DNA of 64,000 nt from Bacillus sp. FJAT-26390. GTDB lineage: Bacteria > Bacillota > Bacilli > Paenibacillales > Paenibacillaceae. A program made the translations under genes and the position numbers. A model generated the notes under the pieces. It searched no databases and was not told the origin of the DNA. It worked only from the letters and a program-made list of their open reading frames with translations. The DNA is taken from NCBI RefSeq assembly GCF_001682865.1, contig NZ_MAQX01000022.1, forward strand, positions 620,001-684,000, written 5' to 3'. Position 1 is the first letter of the stretch. Each line of letters opens with the position of its first letter. Shown in pieces: positions 17,304 through 25,366 of this stretch.

Positions 17304-18005
17304 ATGCCTGGATTGTTCTCAGCGATAGCGCTATTCATTAAGCAGCTTTCATTGCTCGTCTCTTATGTCAAAAACAACGCTTTTCCCCAGCCTCTTCAAG
17401 AGGAGGAGGAAACCAAGCATCTGCAATTGATGGCCGAAGGCAATCAGCGTTCCCGTAACCTGCTCATTGAGCACAATCTCCGCTTAGTCGCTCACATAGT
17501 GAAAAAATTCGACAATACCGGGGAGGATCTCGAGGACTTAATTAGCATCGGGACAATCGGCTTGATTAAGGCAATCGAGAGCTTTCAGACTGGTAAAGGC
17601 ACGAAGCTCGCGACCTTCGCGGCTCGCTGTATCGAGAATGAAATACTTATGCATTTGCGGTCTTTGAAGAAGACGCGCAAGGATGTATCTTTGCATGATC
17701 CGATTGGCACGGACAAGGAAGGCAACGAGATTACGTTGATTGATATCCTCGGCACCGAGGCGGACGATATCGTGGATAAGGTGCAGCTGAAGATTGAAAA
17801 GTCGAAGATTTATAAAAATTTGGATATACTCGATGACCGCGAGAAGGAAGTCGTGATCGGCCGCTTCGGGCTGGAGCATGGCGGGGATGAGCGGACGCAG
17901 CGGGAGATTGCGAAGGAATTGGGGATCTCGCGGAGCTATGTGTCGCGGATTGAGAAGAGGGCGCTCATGAAGCTTTATCATGAGTTTTATAAGGCGAAGA
18001 GGTAG
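17304..18005 (+). CDS. sigK: RNA polymerase sporulation sigma factor SigK precursor
   Basis: 233 residues, complete and uninterrupted, unlike B. subtilis where the skin prophage splits the gene. The start at 17304 is chosen over GTG 17286 from the GGGGGTG RBS and because the protein then begins like known pro-SigK. The hydrophobic pro-sequence MPGLFSAIALFIKQLSLLVS is removed by the SpoIVFB protease. Region 2 follows (RNLLIEHNLRLVAHIVKKF, DLISIGTIGLIKAIESF) and region 4 ends in TQREIAKELGISRSYVSRIE. It directs late mother-cell gene expression (coat, cortex). Two broken sigK copies lie at 30951 and 48096. Confidence 0.95.
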   Translation: MPGLFSAIALFIKQLSLLVSYVKNNAFPQPLQEEEETKHLQLMAEGNQRSRNLLIEHNLRLVAHIVKKFDNTGEDLEDLISIGTIGLIKAIESFQTGKGTKLATFAARCIENEILMHLRSLKKTRKDVSLHDPIGTDKEGNEITLIDILGTEADDIVDKVQLKIEKSKIYKNLDILDDREKEVVIGRFGLEHGGDERTQREIAKELGISRSYVSRIEKRALMKLYHEFYKAKR

Positions 18006-18094
18006 AGAGTGACCTGATCCTTATATTACACCTGATCTTATTGTATGTAACGATAGAGTTAGGGTTTAACTGCACGATGTTATATTAATAAATG

Positions 18095-18128
18095 AAACCA
18101 AATGGCAGAGATGTCATCTGGTTTTTTT
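18095..18128 (+). terminator. Rho-independent terminator of sigK
   Basis: AAACCAAATG and CATCTGGTTT form a 10-bp stem with one mismatch and a 10-nt loop, followed by seven T residues. It lies 90 bp after the sigK stop. Confidence 0.75.
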
Positions 18129-18137
18129 ATTGTTACA

Positions 18138-18157
18138 CACTCCACACATGTGGAGTG
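18138..18157. repeat. Palindromic repeat, copy 1 (CACTCCACA-CA-TGTGGAGTG)
   Basis: Nine-bp arms separated by CA. The 18-bp core CTCCACACATGTGGAGTG recurs exactly at 23788-23805 and in degenerate form at 33301. The two exact copies bracket the ArsR/OYE/LLM cluster. There is no T-run, so it is not a plain terminator; it may be a protein-binding or recombination site. Confidence 0.6.
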
Positions 18158-18495
18158 CTTAATACTGATGCTACTAAATCAATAAATGAGATGTGACAGT
18201 ATGACTCGAAGGTATTAGTTCTATGGGTAATATACACTGCTCTAAAATAGAAACAGACCAGCATTTTGTTGTAAGTTTTCAATTGTGTTGGTAATCGTTA
18301 ATAAAGATAGGATTTTCGAGAGCGAGACTGACACAACAATAACAAAACAGGCTACGGGTTATAACAACATACAGTCTGTTTTGTTATTTTGGTATCTTAA
18401 TTTAAGATAAAGCGGGGGATGAGCTCGGGATATTGAAGGTGACAGGGATACAAAGGGACTGAGAACAGTATTTTCAGATATGGCATCATAATGCA
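18158..18495. other. AT-rich gene-less stretch downstream of sigK
   Basis: About 340 bp with no plausible reading frame, RBS or RNA structure that I can recognise. It separates the sigK terminator and palindrome from the ArsR promoter. Confidence 0.4.
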
Positions 18496-18523
18496 TTGAC
18501 ATATCGGGATTTAACGATATAAT
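18496..18523 (+). promoter_or_regulatory. ArsR promoter with internal dyad operator
   Basis: TTGACA (18496-18501), a 16-bp spacer and TATAAT (18518-18523) make a near-perfect sigmaA promoter. ATATCG (18501-18506) and CGATAT (18515-18520) form a dyad with 8-bp spacing inside it, a likely ArsR autoregulatory operator. Transcription should start at about 18530, at the coding start. Confidence 0.7.
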
Positions 18524-18530
18524 GATTGTC

Positions 18531-18833
18531 ATGAACCCAATACTCATCTTTAAGGCACTGGCGAATGAAACACGCTTGAATATTCTCGATTGGTTAAAGG
18601 AACCTGAGAAACACTTTCCCACGCAAGAAGGCGGTGACAGTAAAAAAATCGGGGTTTGTGTCAGCCACATTCAGGAAAAGGCAGGTTTATCTCAATCGAC
18701 CGTTTCTCAGTACCTTTTACTGCTTCAGAGGGCGGGTTTGTTACAAGCGAACCGCTATGGTCAATGGACGTATTACAAAAGAAACGAAGAGGCTATTCAA
18801 GAATTGGCTGTTTATATGAAAGATGGTTTATAG
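18531..18833 (+). CDS. ArsR/SmtB-family winged-helix transcriptional regulator
   Basis: 100 residues. The ATG at 18531 is chosen because the earlier in-frame ATG at 18522 lies inside the -10 element. The fold is a dimeric ArsR repressor: NPILIFKALANETRLNILDWL (helices 1-2), the recognition helix AGLSQSTVSQYLLLLQRAGLL, and the wing NRYGQWTYYKRN. A single cysteine (GVCVSH) lies just before the recognition helix. There is no multi-cysteine metal site, so a thiol-reactive or redox signal is more likely than a heavy metal. It precedes an Old Yellow Enzyme and flavin-dependent oxidoreductases, which it probably controls. No Shine-Dalgarno sequence is visible. Confidence 0.85.
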   Translation: MNPILIFKALANETRLNILDWLKEPEKHFPTQEGGDSKKIGVCVSHIQEKAGLSQSTVSQYLLLLQRAGLLQANRYGQWTYYKRNEEAIQELAVYMKDGL

Positions 18834-18961
18834 GACCGGAAACAGGCATACATGGAAGAGACCCTGCATTGGATATCTTCCATGTATCTATTTTCCTCTA
18901 TATATCTAGAAAAATAGATATATAGATGTATAGATATACCGAATTTAAAGGAGAAATCAAC

Positions 18962-20086
18962 TTGACAACAGCTGCTCACTTAAATAAATTTCCCCGTCTT
19001 TTGTCTGATATACAGATTGGTAAACTGAAACTAAAGAATCGTATTGGTGTAGCGCCAATGACCAGAATTAGCGTATCTGAAGACGGCCAAGCAACCAAAA
19101 TCATGATGAATTATTATGAAAGCTTTGTACAGGGCGGTTTTGGATTCTTGATCACGGAAGGCGCCTATCCCGATGAAATGTATAGCCAAGGGTATCTGAA
19201 CCAGTCAGGAATTGCAAATGAGAAGCATATCGATGCATGGAGAAAAGTAACCGGGGCGGTTCATCAAGCCGGATCAAAGATCATTGTCCAATTGATGCAC
19301 GCAGGTGCGCAGTCACAAGGAAATCGTTATAAGAGCGAGATCATCGCGCCCTCTGACATACCAGCAAAAGGTGAACAGCTTCCGTTCTATGTCGGGGAGG
19401 GCCCTTACAAGAAACCAAAACAAATGACAAAAGAAGACATCCAGGAGGTTGTTCATGGTTTTGCGGAAGCGGCCAAGAGGGCAAAAGAAGCAGGGTTCGA
19501 TGGCGTGGAAATCCATGGTGCCAACGGCTATTTGCTTGATGAGTTCCTGACGGGTTATATGAATGAAAGAACGGATGAATATGGAGGCTCAACAGAGAAC
19601 AGGGTCCGTATTCTGATTGAGGTCGCTAATGCAGTGCGTGAAGCGGTTGGGACTGATTTTGTCGTAGGAATCCGTATCTCCCAAGGGAAAGTCAGTGATT
19701 ATCATCATAAATGGGCCGGGGCCGAAAAGGATGCCGAAATCATTTTTTTAAGTTTGAGCAGAGCGGGCCTGGATTTTATCCATGTAACCGAATATGATGC
19801 GACTCGGGCGGCATTTGAAGGAACTGAACTTACGCTTGCCGCATTGGCTAAGAAATTCGGTACTGTTCCAGTGATGGCGAATGGCAATCTCGAAGATCCT
19901 GATAAAGCGGAACAGTTATTGATGCGTGGTGATGCTGATCTTATTACCTTGGGTAAAGGAGCGCTTGCCAACCATGACTGGCCTCAGCGCATCCTGACAG
20001 AGCATCCTCTGCGGGAGTTTAATCCAGAAATTTTAGGACCAAAAGCCAATATAAAGGAACAGGAATTGATAATTACAAAAGATTAA
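18962..20086 (+). CDS. NADH:flavin oxidoreductase (Old Yellow Enzyme family)
   Basis: 374 residues from a TTG start 8 bp after AAAGGAG; an in-frame ATG at 18926 lacks an RBS. It is an FMN TIM barrel: RIGVAPMTRISVSEDG near the N-terminus (the T/C flavin-tuning position reads MTR), IVQLMHAGAQ, the substrate-binding EIHGANGYLLDEFLTGYMN with the conserved His-x-x-Asn pair, NRTDEYGGS-like ERTDEYGGS, and the phosphate-binding GKGALANHDWPQRI. Such enzymes reduce activated alkenes, quinones or nitro compounds with NAD(P)H. It follows an ArsR regulator and precedes three LLM oxidoreductases, likely one electrophile-response unit. Confidence 0.9.
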   Translation: MTTAAHLNKFPRLLSDIQIGKLKLKNRIGVAPMTRISVSEDGQATKIMMNYYESFVQGGFGFLITEGAYPDEMYSQGYLNQSGIANEKHIDAWRKVTGAVHQAGSKIIVQLMHAGAQSQGNRYKSEIIAPSDIPAKGEQLPFYVGEGPYKKPKQMTKEDIQEVVHGFAEAAKRAKEAGFDGVEIHGANGYLLDEFLTGYMNERTDEYGGSTENRVRILIEVANAVREAVGTDFVVGIRISQGKVSDYHHKWAGAEKDAEIIFLSLSRAGLDFIHVTEYDATRAAFEGTELTLAALAKKFGTVPVMANGNLEDPDKAEQLLMRGDADLITLGKGALANHDWPQRILTEHPLREFNPEILGPKANIKEQELIITKD

Positions 20087-20100
20087 GGTGGGGTAAGGAA

Positions 20101-21057
20101 TTGGAGCATGACGGATACCGAAAAATGTATCAGAAAAATAAGTTGACGCTTGGGTTTGTGTTACCAACCGAAAAGATGACAAAGACGCCGCAAATGGAGA
20201 ATCAGCTGCATCTGGCTCGCAAAATCGAAGATTACGGATTTGCTGCACTTTGGCTGCGGGATGTAACCATGCAGAATCTTCACATAGACGATAATGGCCA
20301 AATGTATGATTTATGGATTTATTTAACTTATCTCGCCGCGCATACAAAAGAAATCGTGTTAGGGACTGCGGGTGTTGTCCTTCCGTTGCGTCACCCGGTC
20401 CGGGTTGCAAAGGAAGCCGCATCCATACACCGCTTGTTTCCGAACCGATTAATTATGGGTGTAGCTTCGGGGGATCGCGAAATGGATTTTACGGCCTTGG
20501 GAGTCCAAAGAGAGGATAGAGGTGAGCTTTTCCGGGAGAGCTATGAATTTCTTGACGGGCTACTGCGGAATGAGAATGCAGCGATTGAATCGAACCTAGG
20601 CGTTTTTGACGGCAGTGATATGCAGTTGATTCCCCGTCCCGTAACAGCAATTCCGACGATGGTGACGGGATTCAGCCAACAATCCATGAATTGGGTTGCT
20701 GAACATGGAGATGGTTGGATACAGTACCCCAGAAGCGTTGATAAACAGGAAATGCTTATTCGGGATTATCGCACATTGACGGAGATGAAATCGCCCGGCG
20801 TATTTAAACCATTCTCTCAAACTTTATTTATTGATTTATCGGAAAATCCTGATGATTCACCGGAGGAAATTCCATTAGGCTATCGTCTCGGACGCCATCA
20901 TTTGGTGGAGTTGCTTCATGGATTTCAACGAATAGGCGTCAACCATCTCGCTTTTGTCCTGTATTTTTCCTGGCGTCCTCCGGAGGAGGTCATCCAGGAG
21001 TTGGGTGAAGAGGTATTGCCTTACTTCCCTACCCATCAGATGACCATTACAACATGA
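20101..21057 (+). CDS. LLM-class (luciferase-like) flavin oxidoreductase 1
   Basis: 318 residues from a TTG start 7 bp after AAGGTGGGG; an ATG at 20128 is an alternative. It is a bacterial-luciferase-like TIM barrel: LTLGFVLPTEKM, AALWLRDVTM, KEIVLGTAGVVLPLRHP, RLIMGVASGDREMDFTALG, and a C-terminal segment GVNHLAFVLYF. It uses reduced FMN or F420-like flavin. It is more distant from the next two LLM genes than they are from each other, resembling the subgroup that processes small organics. It is co-directional with the OYE gene, 14 bp away. Confidence 0.85.
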   Translation: MEHDGYRKMYQKNKLTLGFVLPTEKMTKTPQMENQLHLARKIEDYGFAALWLRDVTMQNLHIDDNGQMYDLWIYLTYLAAHTKEIVLGTAGVVLPLRHPVRVAKEAASIHRLFPNRLIMGVASGDREMDFTALGVQREDRGELFRESYEFLDGLLRNENAAIESNLGVFDGSDMQLIPRPVTAIPTMVTGFSQQSMNWVAEHGDGWIQYPRSVDKQEMLIRDYRTLTEMKSPGVFKPFSQTLFIDLSENPDDSPEEIPLGYRLGRHHLVELLHGFQRIGVNHLAFVLYFSWRPPEEVIQELGEEVLPYFPTHQMTITT

Positions 21058-21093
21058 ATATCACACAATAATGAATAAAGGAAGTATGCCATC

Positions 21094-22104
21094 ATGTCAG
21101 ACATTGCGAATACGCCCTTATCCGTGCTCGATCCCTCCCCTATCATTGAAGGTGGTTCGGCTGAACAGTCACTTGCCAATACCCTTGTTTTGGCAAAGAA
21201 AGCCGAACAATGGGGCTACAAACGTTTTTGGCTTGCGGAGCATCACAATTGGATCGGAATGGCCAGTTCCGCATCCCCAATCGTGATTGGCAGGGTTGCC
21301 TCCGTGACACAGAACCTCCGCATCGGTTCAGGGGCCATGCTGCTTTCCCATTACTCACCATTCACGGTGGCGGAGCAATTTGGCACTTTGGAGGCTTTCT
21401 TTCCGGGGCGGATTGATCTTGGGTTGGGACGGGCGCCTGGCACAGACCGGTACACAGCAAATCTAATCCGTCAACGGACTGCCGGAGAACCTGAATTTGA
21501 TGAGCGGCTGCAGGAACTGATCGCTTATCTGCATGGTTCCGGAACGACAACAGGGAATGGCGCCCATCGCTTCCGCGCCATTCCCGGTGAACAATCGAAG
21601 GTGCCGATATGGCTGTTAGGCTCGGCCTTGTACAGCGCCGAATTGGCCGGAAAGCTGGGCTTGCCCTTTTCGTTTGCAGGCCACTTCGCTCCAGGCAATA
21701 TGATGGATGCGTTGGCCGTTTACAGGGAGAACTTCCTACCGTCCCCGATGCTGGATAAACCCTATGTGCTTTTATCCGTACAAGCTGTTGCCGCCGATTC
21801 TGATAAAGAAGCACAAAGACTTGCCACTTCTATGTACCAAAAGTTTTTGCTGCTAACACGCGGAAAAACCGCTCTGCTTCAGCCTCCGGTTGACAATATG
21901 GATTCCGTCTGGAGCAACGAGGAACGCAAAGCGGTTGAAGAACAACTGTTTACTTCCCTCATTGGCGATCCATCCGCTATTAAACAGCAATTGCGCGAGT
22001 TGATTGAAAGGACCGGGGCGGATGAAATCATGGTGCACACCGAAATCTTTGATCATGAAGCCCGTTTGCGTTCTTATGAAATTTTGGCGAATGCGGCAAA
22101 ATAA
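21094..22104 (+). CDS. LLM-class flavin-dependent oxidoreductase 2 (MsnO8-like)
   Basis: 336 residues. A luciferase-like monooxygenase with the subgroup start LSVLDPSPIIEGG, then WGYKRFWLAEHHN, RIGSGAMLLSHYSPFTVAEQFG, IDLGLGRAPGTD and IPIWLLGSALYSAELAGKLGLP-like segments. The final helix is GADEIMVHTEIFDHEARLRSYEIL. It uses FMNH2 supplied by a reductase, perhaps a nearby flavoprotein. The next gene shares most of these motifs, so they are tandem paralogues. The ATG follows AAAGGAAG with usual spacing. Confidence 0.88.
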   Translation: MSDIANTPLSVLDPSPIIEGGSAEQSLANTLVLAKKAEQWGYKRFWLAEHHNWIGMASSASPIVIGRVASVTQNLRIGSGAMLLSHYSPFTVAEQFGTLEAFFPGRIDLGLGRAPGTDRYTANLIRQRTAGEPEFDERLQELIAYLHGSGTTTGNGAHRFRAIPGEQSKVPIWLLGSALYSAELAGKLGLPFSFAGHFAPGNMMDALAVYRENFLPSPMLDKPYVLLSVQAVAADSDKEAQRLATSMYQKFLLLTRGKTALLQPPVDNMDSVWSNEERKAVEEQLFTSLIGDPSAIKQQLRELIERTGADEIMVHTEIFDHEARLRSYEILANAAK

Positions 22105-22128
22105 CAAAAATGAAATGAGGAAGACGAT

Positions 22129-23154
22129 ATGTCTGCAAATAAAACAAACAAACGACTGAGCGATATACCATTCTCCGTGCTAGATCTGTCTCCTATCGTC
22201 GCCGGCGGCAGTCCTGCCGAGTCGTTTCGCAACACGCTAGTCCTTGCCCAGCATGCAGAGAAGTGGGGTTATAACCGGTACTGGCTCGCGGAACACCATA
22301 ATATGCCTTTTATCGCCAGCTCCGCCACTTCCGTTGTGATCTCCCATGTGGCGGCTGGCACATCCACAATCCGGGTGGGCTCAGGTGGTATCATGCTTCC
22401 CAACCATTCACCGCTAGTGATCGCGGAGCAGTTCGGGACGCTTGAAACCCTGTTCCCGGGACGCATCGATCTCGGTCTTGGACGGGCACCCGGCACGGAT
22501 CAGCGTACCGCGCGCGCGCTGCGTCGCGACGGCAGGAATGACGGCCAGGATTTCCCTGAGCAATTGGATGAGCTGCGGGCCTATTTCGATCCCTCGTTAG
22601 CATCAGGCACCATGCATGTCAAGGCGATCCCCGGGGAGGGCCTAACTATTCCCATCTGGCTGCTCGGCTCCAGCGGGTTCAGCGCACAGCTGGCCGGGCA
22701 GCTCGGTCTGCCGTTTGCCTACGCTAGTCACTTCTCGCCTGGCAACACCGTGCCGGCGATGGAATTATATCGGCGTTCTTTCAAGCCTTCGAAAGTACTG
22801 GAGAAGCCGTACGCGATGGTCGGCGTCAACGTTATTGCCGCCGATACGGATGAGGAAGCGAACCGCCTGGGAACGACGCTGCAGCAGCAATTCCTAAACC
22901 TGATCCGGGGCAATGAAGTGCAGCTGCAACCGCCTGTGGACAGCATGGACAGCTTATGGAGTGAGTACGAGAAACAAGCGTTGGAGCAGCAGCTCGGCTC
23001 GTCCATCTTCGGCAGTCCTGGGACGGTGAAAGAAAAGCTGCAATCTTTCTTGAACGATACCCAAGCTGACGAAATAATGGTCATCGCCCAGGTGTTTGAC
23101 CACGAGGCACGCCTGCGTTCCTACGAAATTGTCGCAGATATAATCAAACCGTAA
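22129..23154 (+). CDS. LLM-class flavin-dependent oxidoreductase 3, paralogue of 2
   Basis: 341 residues with the same order of motifs as the previous gene: FSVLDLSPIVAGG, WGYNRYWLAEHHN, IRVGSGGIMLPNHSPLVIAEQ, LGLGRAPGTDQR, IPIWLLGSSGFSAQLAGQLG, and a C-terminus ending EARLRSYEIVADIIKP. The gap to the preceding gene is 24 bp with AATGAGGA before the ATG. The base composition is more GC-rich than the neighbouring ArsR and OYE genes, so the three oxidoreductases may not share one origin. Immediately after its stop the frame continues into a fragment of another flavin oxidoreductase. Confidence 0.88.
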   Translation: MSANKTNKRLSDIPFSVLDLSPIVAGGSPAESFRNTLVLAQHAEKWGYNRYWLAEHHNMPFIASSATSVVISHVAAGTSTIRVGSGGIMLPNHSPLVIAEQFGTLETLFPGRIDLGLGRAPGTDQRTARALRRDGRNDGQDFPEQLDELRAYFDPSLASGTMHVKAIPGEGLTIPIWLLGSSGFSAQLAGQLGLPFAYASHFSPGNTVPAMELYRRSFKPSKVLEKPYAMVGVNVIAADTDEEANRLGTTLQQQFLNLIRGNEVQLQPPVDSMDSLWSEYEKQALEQQLGSSIFGSPGTVKEKLQSFLNDTQADEIMVIAQVFDHEARLRSYEIVADIIKP

Positions 23155-23160
23155 CCCACT

Positions 23161-23658
23161 GGAGCGGATTCTAATTCTTTAATTCCTAGTCTAAAAAGGG
23201 TAGCAACAACTATCCAAGAAAAAGGATCCAAGGCCATCTTGCAAATTTTTCATGGCGGTAGAATGTGTCCGCCTGAGCTATTGCCCTTGGCTGATCAGCA
23301 ACTGGATTACCTCCACATTTCGGTGGGAGCATTTTGGAACGGCTCGATCCGTGATGCAAATGATCAAACATCGCGTGGTGTAATGGTTCATGATCGAGTT
23401 GGTGATCGAATTCCAGTAATGGGAGTTGGGATACTGCGCACACCCGATGAAGTGATGAAAGCATTGGAAACAGGGATACCTTTAATCGCTTTAGGGCGGG
23501 AATTGATTATGGAACCGCATTGGGTACAGAAGGTAGAAGCTGGTGAAGAAGAAAAAATTCGTACCACTTTATCAAAAGAAGATCAAAAAGAGCTGGTGAT
23601 TTCAGATCAGATGTGGGAGTACTATACAAGCATACCAGGTTGGTTCCCCATCGTTTAA
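23161..23658 (+). pseudogene. NADH:flavin oxidoreductase (YqiG-like) remnant
   Basis: The frame is open from just after the LLM 3 stop and reads SLIPSLKRVATTIQEKGSK, AILQIFHGGRMCPPE, then directly QLDYLHISVGAFWN and a C-terminal PVMGVGILRTPDEVMKA with IALGRELIMEPHWVQKVEAG. These are two separated parts of an Old Yellow Enzyme. The first roughly 70 residues and about 150 residues between HGGRM and YLHIS are missing, so the FMN site cannot form. It differs in subfamily from the intact OYE at 18962. There is no start codon or RBS at the front. Its junction with LLM 3 marks a deletion or insertion boundary. Confidence 0.75.
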
Positions 23659-23787
23659 GCAGAGTTAGAGCAAATATAAATCTTTCTCCAAGTCCATTGA
23701 AAAAGCGTGGAGATATTGGACAGAGCCAGAAAACATAACAAAATGGCTTTTTAATTTTTCGAAAAATAAATATATCCCTTTCACCGT

Positions 23788-23805
23788 CTCCACACATGTG
23801 GAGTG
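23788..23805. repeat. Palindromic repeat, copy 2 (CTCCACA-CA-TGTGGAG)
   Basis: Exact 18-bp match to 18140-18157. It lies 130 bp after the OYE remnant, so the two copies enclose the whole ArsR/OYE/LLM block. Confidence 0.6.
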
Positions 23806-23858
23806 GTGCTCACTACTCGTGAGAAATGAATAATATAAGATGCAAATATGTCTAAGCG

Positions 23859-23882
23859 CCCTCATTTCGAGGGTTTTTTTTA
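23859..23882 (+). terminator. Rho-independent terminator
   Basis: CCCTC and GAGGG with a 5-nt loop are followed by nine T residues. It closes the region downstream of the oxidoreductase cluster. Confidence 0.65.
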
Positions 23883-24002
23883 TATAATTTAAGTAGTGAC
23901 AAGAGCATTTGAAGCTTTAGGTGAAAAATGGTTAACCGATTAGTATGCTGTGATAATATTGATATGAATAAAATGCACAATTTTATCTAAAAAGGTGTTT
24001 TA

Positions 24003-24340
24003 GTGAAAATTAAAATTGATGATGAAGAACGACAAGTAATATTCGATGATTATTTTCATATCGGTGGGGCGGTTGTTCCAATCATTGAATGTTAGGAATG
24101 TGGAAGTGTAATTATCTATTACGACAAATAGACAAATATGACAACGAGTTCAGTCCCTCTTGTAATAGATGGTTGTCTGAAGCAACCCTCTAGTCGGTGA
24201 TTTGTGGACTATCAGTAGATCGCATGGAACCACAGCTTGATGCACATCATCACTACATTTTTTCTGAAATGGAATTATCCAATCTAATTGTTCGCAGTTT
24301 CGATACCCTTATTAATGAAAACCAAAGGCTCAGAAAATAA
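24003..24340 (+). pseudogene. Degenerate small gene, unknown family
   Basis: A GTG at 24003 after AAAGGTG opens VKIKIDDEERQVIFDDYFHI and runs to a TAG at 24093. The frame beyond it reads ECGSVIIYYDK, then after a shift DNEFSPSCNRWLSEA and finally MEPQLDAHHHYIFSEMELSN up to a TAA at 24338. Taken together this looks like one former protein of about 110 residues with an internal Cys-x-x-Cys-like ECEECG region, now broken by stops and a frameshift. I do not recognise the family. It sits alone between a terminator and cysD. Confidence 0.4.
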
Positions 24341-24441
24341 AAGAAAAAAACTTTATTCCACTTTGCATTAAAGTGAAAATCTGATAGGATATAAAGTATA
24401 GTCTATAGATTTAGTAAGGATTAAAGGGAGGCACTTTTTTC

Positions 24442-25365
24442 ATGGACAAATTGATGCTTGATTCCATAGATGAAACGACACATCTAGATCAACTCGAGGC
24501 TGAGGCGATTTATATTATTCGAGAAGTAGCGGCGGAAAGTGAAAATCCCGTGATGCTATACTCGATCGGTAAGGATAGCTCCGTGATGCTGCATTTGGCG
24601 CTGAAAGCATTTTATCCGGAAAAGCCGCCGTTTGCTTTCATGCATATTGACACAACGTGGAAGTTCAAAGAGATGATTGAATTCCGCGACCGCAAGGCGA
24701 AAGAATTCGGAATCAACATGATTGTTCACTCCAATCAGGAGGGAATTGAGCAAGGGATTAACCCATTTGATCATGGTTCCGCATATACGGATATTATGAA
24801 AACCCAAGCCCTGAAGCAAGGCTTGGACAAGTATGGATTTACGGCTGCTTTTGGCGGCGGAAGACGTGATGAGGAAAAGTCACGTGCGAAGGAGCGGATT
24901 TTCTCATTCCGTAATAAAAATCATGCCTGGGATCCGAAAAATCAGCGTCCGGAAATGTGGAAGCTTTACAACACAAGAATTAATAAGGGTGAAAGCATCC
25001 GCGTATTCCCGATTTCCAACTGGACGGAAAAAGATATCTGGCAATACATTCGCAGAGAGAACATTGATATTGTGCCTCTCTATTTTGCGAAAGAAAGGCC
25101 TGTCGTTAATCGCGATGGACAGATCATCATGGCGGATGATGAGCGGATGAAGCTCGAGCCCAATGAGAAGATTGAAATGATGAAGATGAGATTTCGCACA
25201 TTAGGCTGTTATCCGCTGACTGGTGGCGCCGAGTCAGATGCGGATACGCTGGATGCTATTATTGAAGAAACACTTGGTGCGGTATCATCCGAACGGACAA
25301 CAAGGGTTATCGACCAAGAAGAAGCGGGCAGCATGGAAAGACGTAAACGGGAGGGCTATTTCTAA
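24442..25365 (+). CDS. cysD: Sulfate adenylyltransferase small subunit CysD
   Basis: 307 residues, the normal CysD length. CysD makes adenosine 5'-phosphosulfate from sulfate and ATP, driven by GTP hydrolysis in CysN, the first step of sulfate assimilation. Visible motifs are the PP-loop ATP pyrophosphatase signature YSIGKDSSVMLHLALKAFYP, the HIDTTWKFKEMIEFRD segment, FGGGRRDEEKSRAKERIFSFR, and the C-terminal SGRAI-type tail reduced to ERRKREGYF. RBS AAGGGAGG lies upstream. The gene ends one base before the cysN start. Most Bacillus species use a single-chain Sat instead, so a CysDN pair is less common in this group. Confidence 0.95.
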   Translation: MDKLMLDSIDETTHLDQLEAEAIYIIREVAAESENPVMLYSIGKDSSVMLHLALKAFYPEKPPFAFMHIDTTWKFKEMIEFRDRKAKEFGINMIVHSNQEGIEQGINPFDHGSAYTDIMKTQALKQGLDKYGFTAAFGGGRRDEEKSRAKERIFSFRNKNHAWDPKNQRPEMWKLYNTRINKGESIRVFPISNWTEKDIWQYIRRENIDIVPLYFAKERPVVNRDGQIIMADDERMKLEPNEKIEMMKMRFRTLGCYPLTGGAESDADTLDAIIEETLGAVSSERTTRVIDQEEAGSMERRKREGYF

Positions 25366-25366
25366 G

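Noticed and set aside
17286..18005. sigK as split by a skin-like element inside the gene
   Set aside because: The gene at 17304 is complete with pro-sequence and all regions; only separate, diverged fragments exist elsewhere.
18138..18157. CRISPR repeat
   Set aside because: Only two exact copies exist, 5.6 kb apart, with genes between and no spacer pattern or cas gene.
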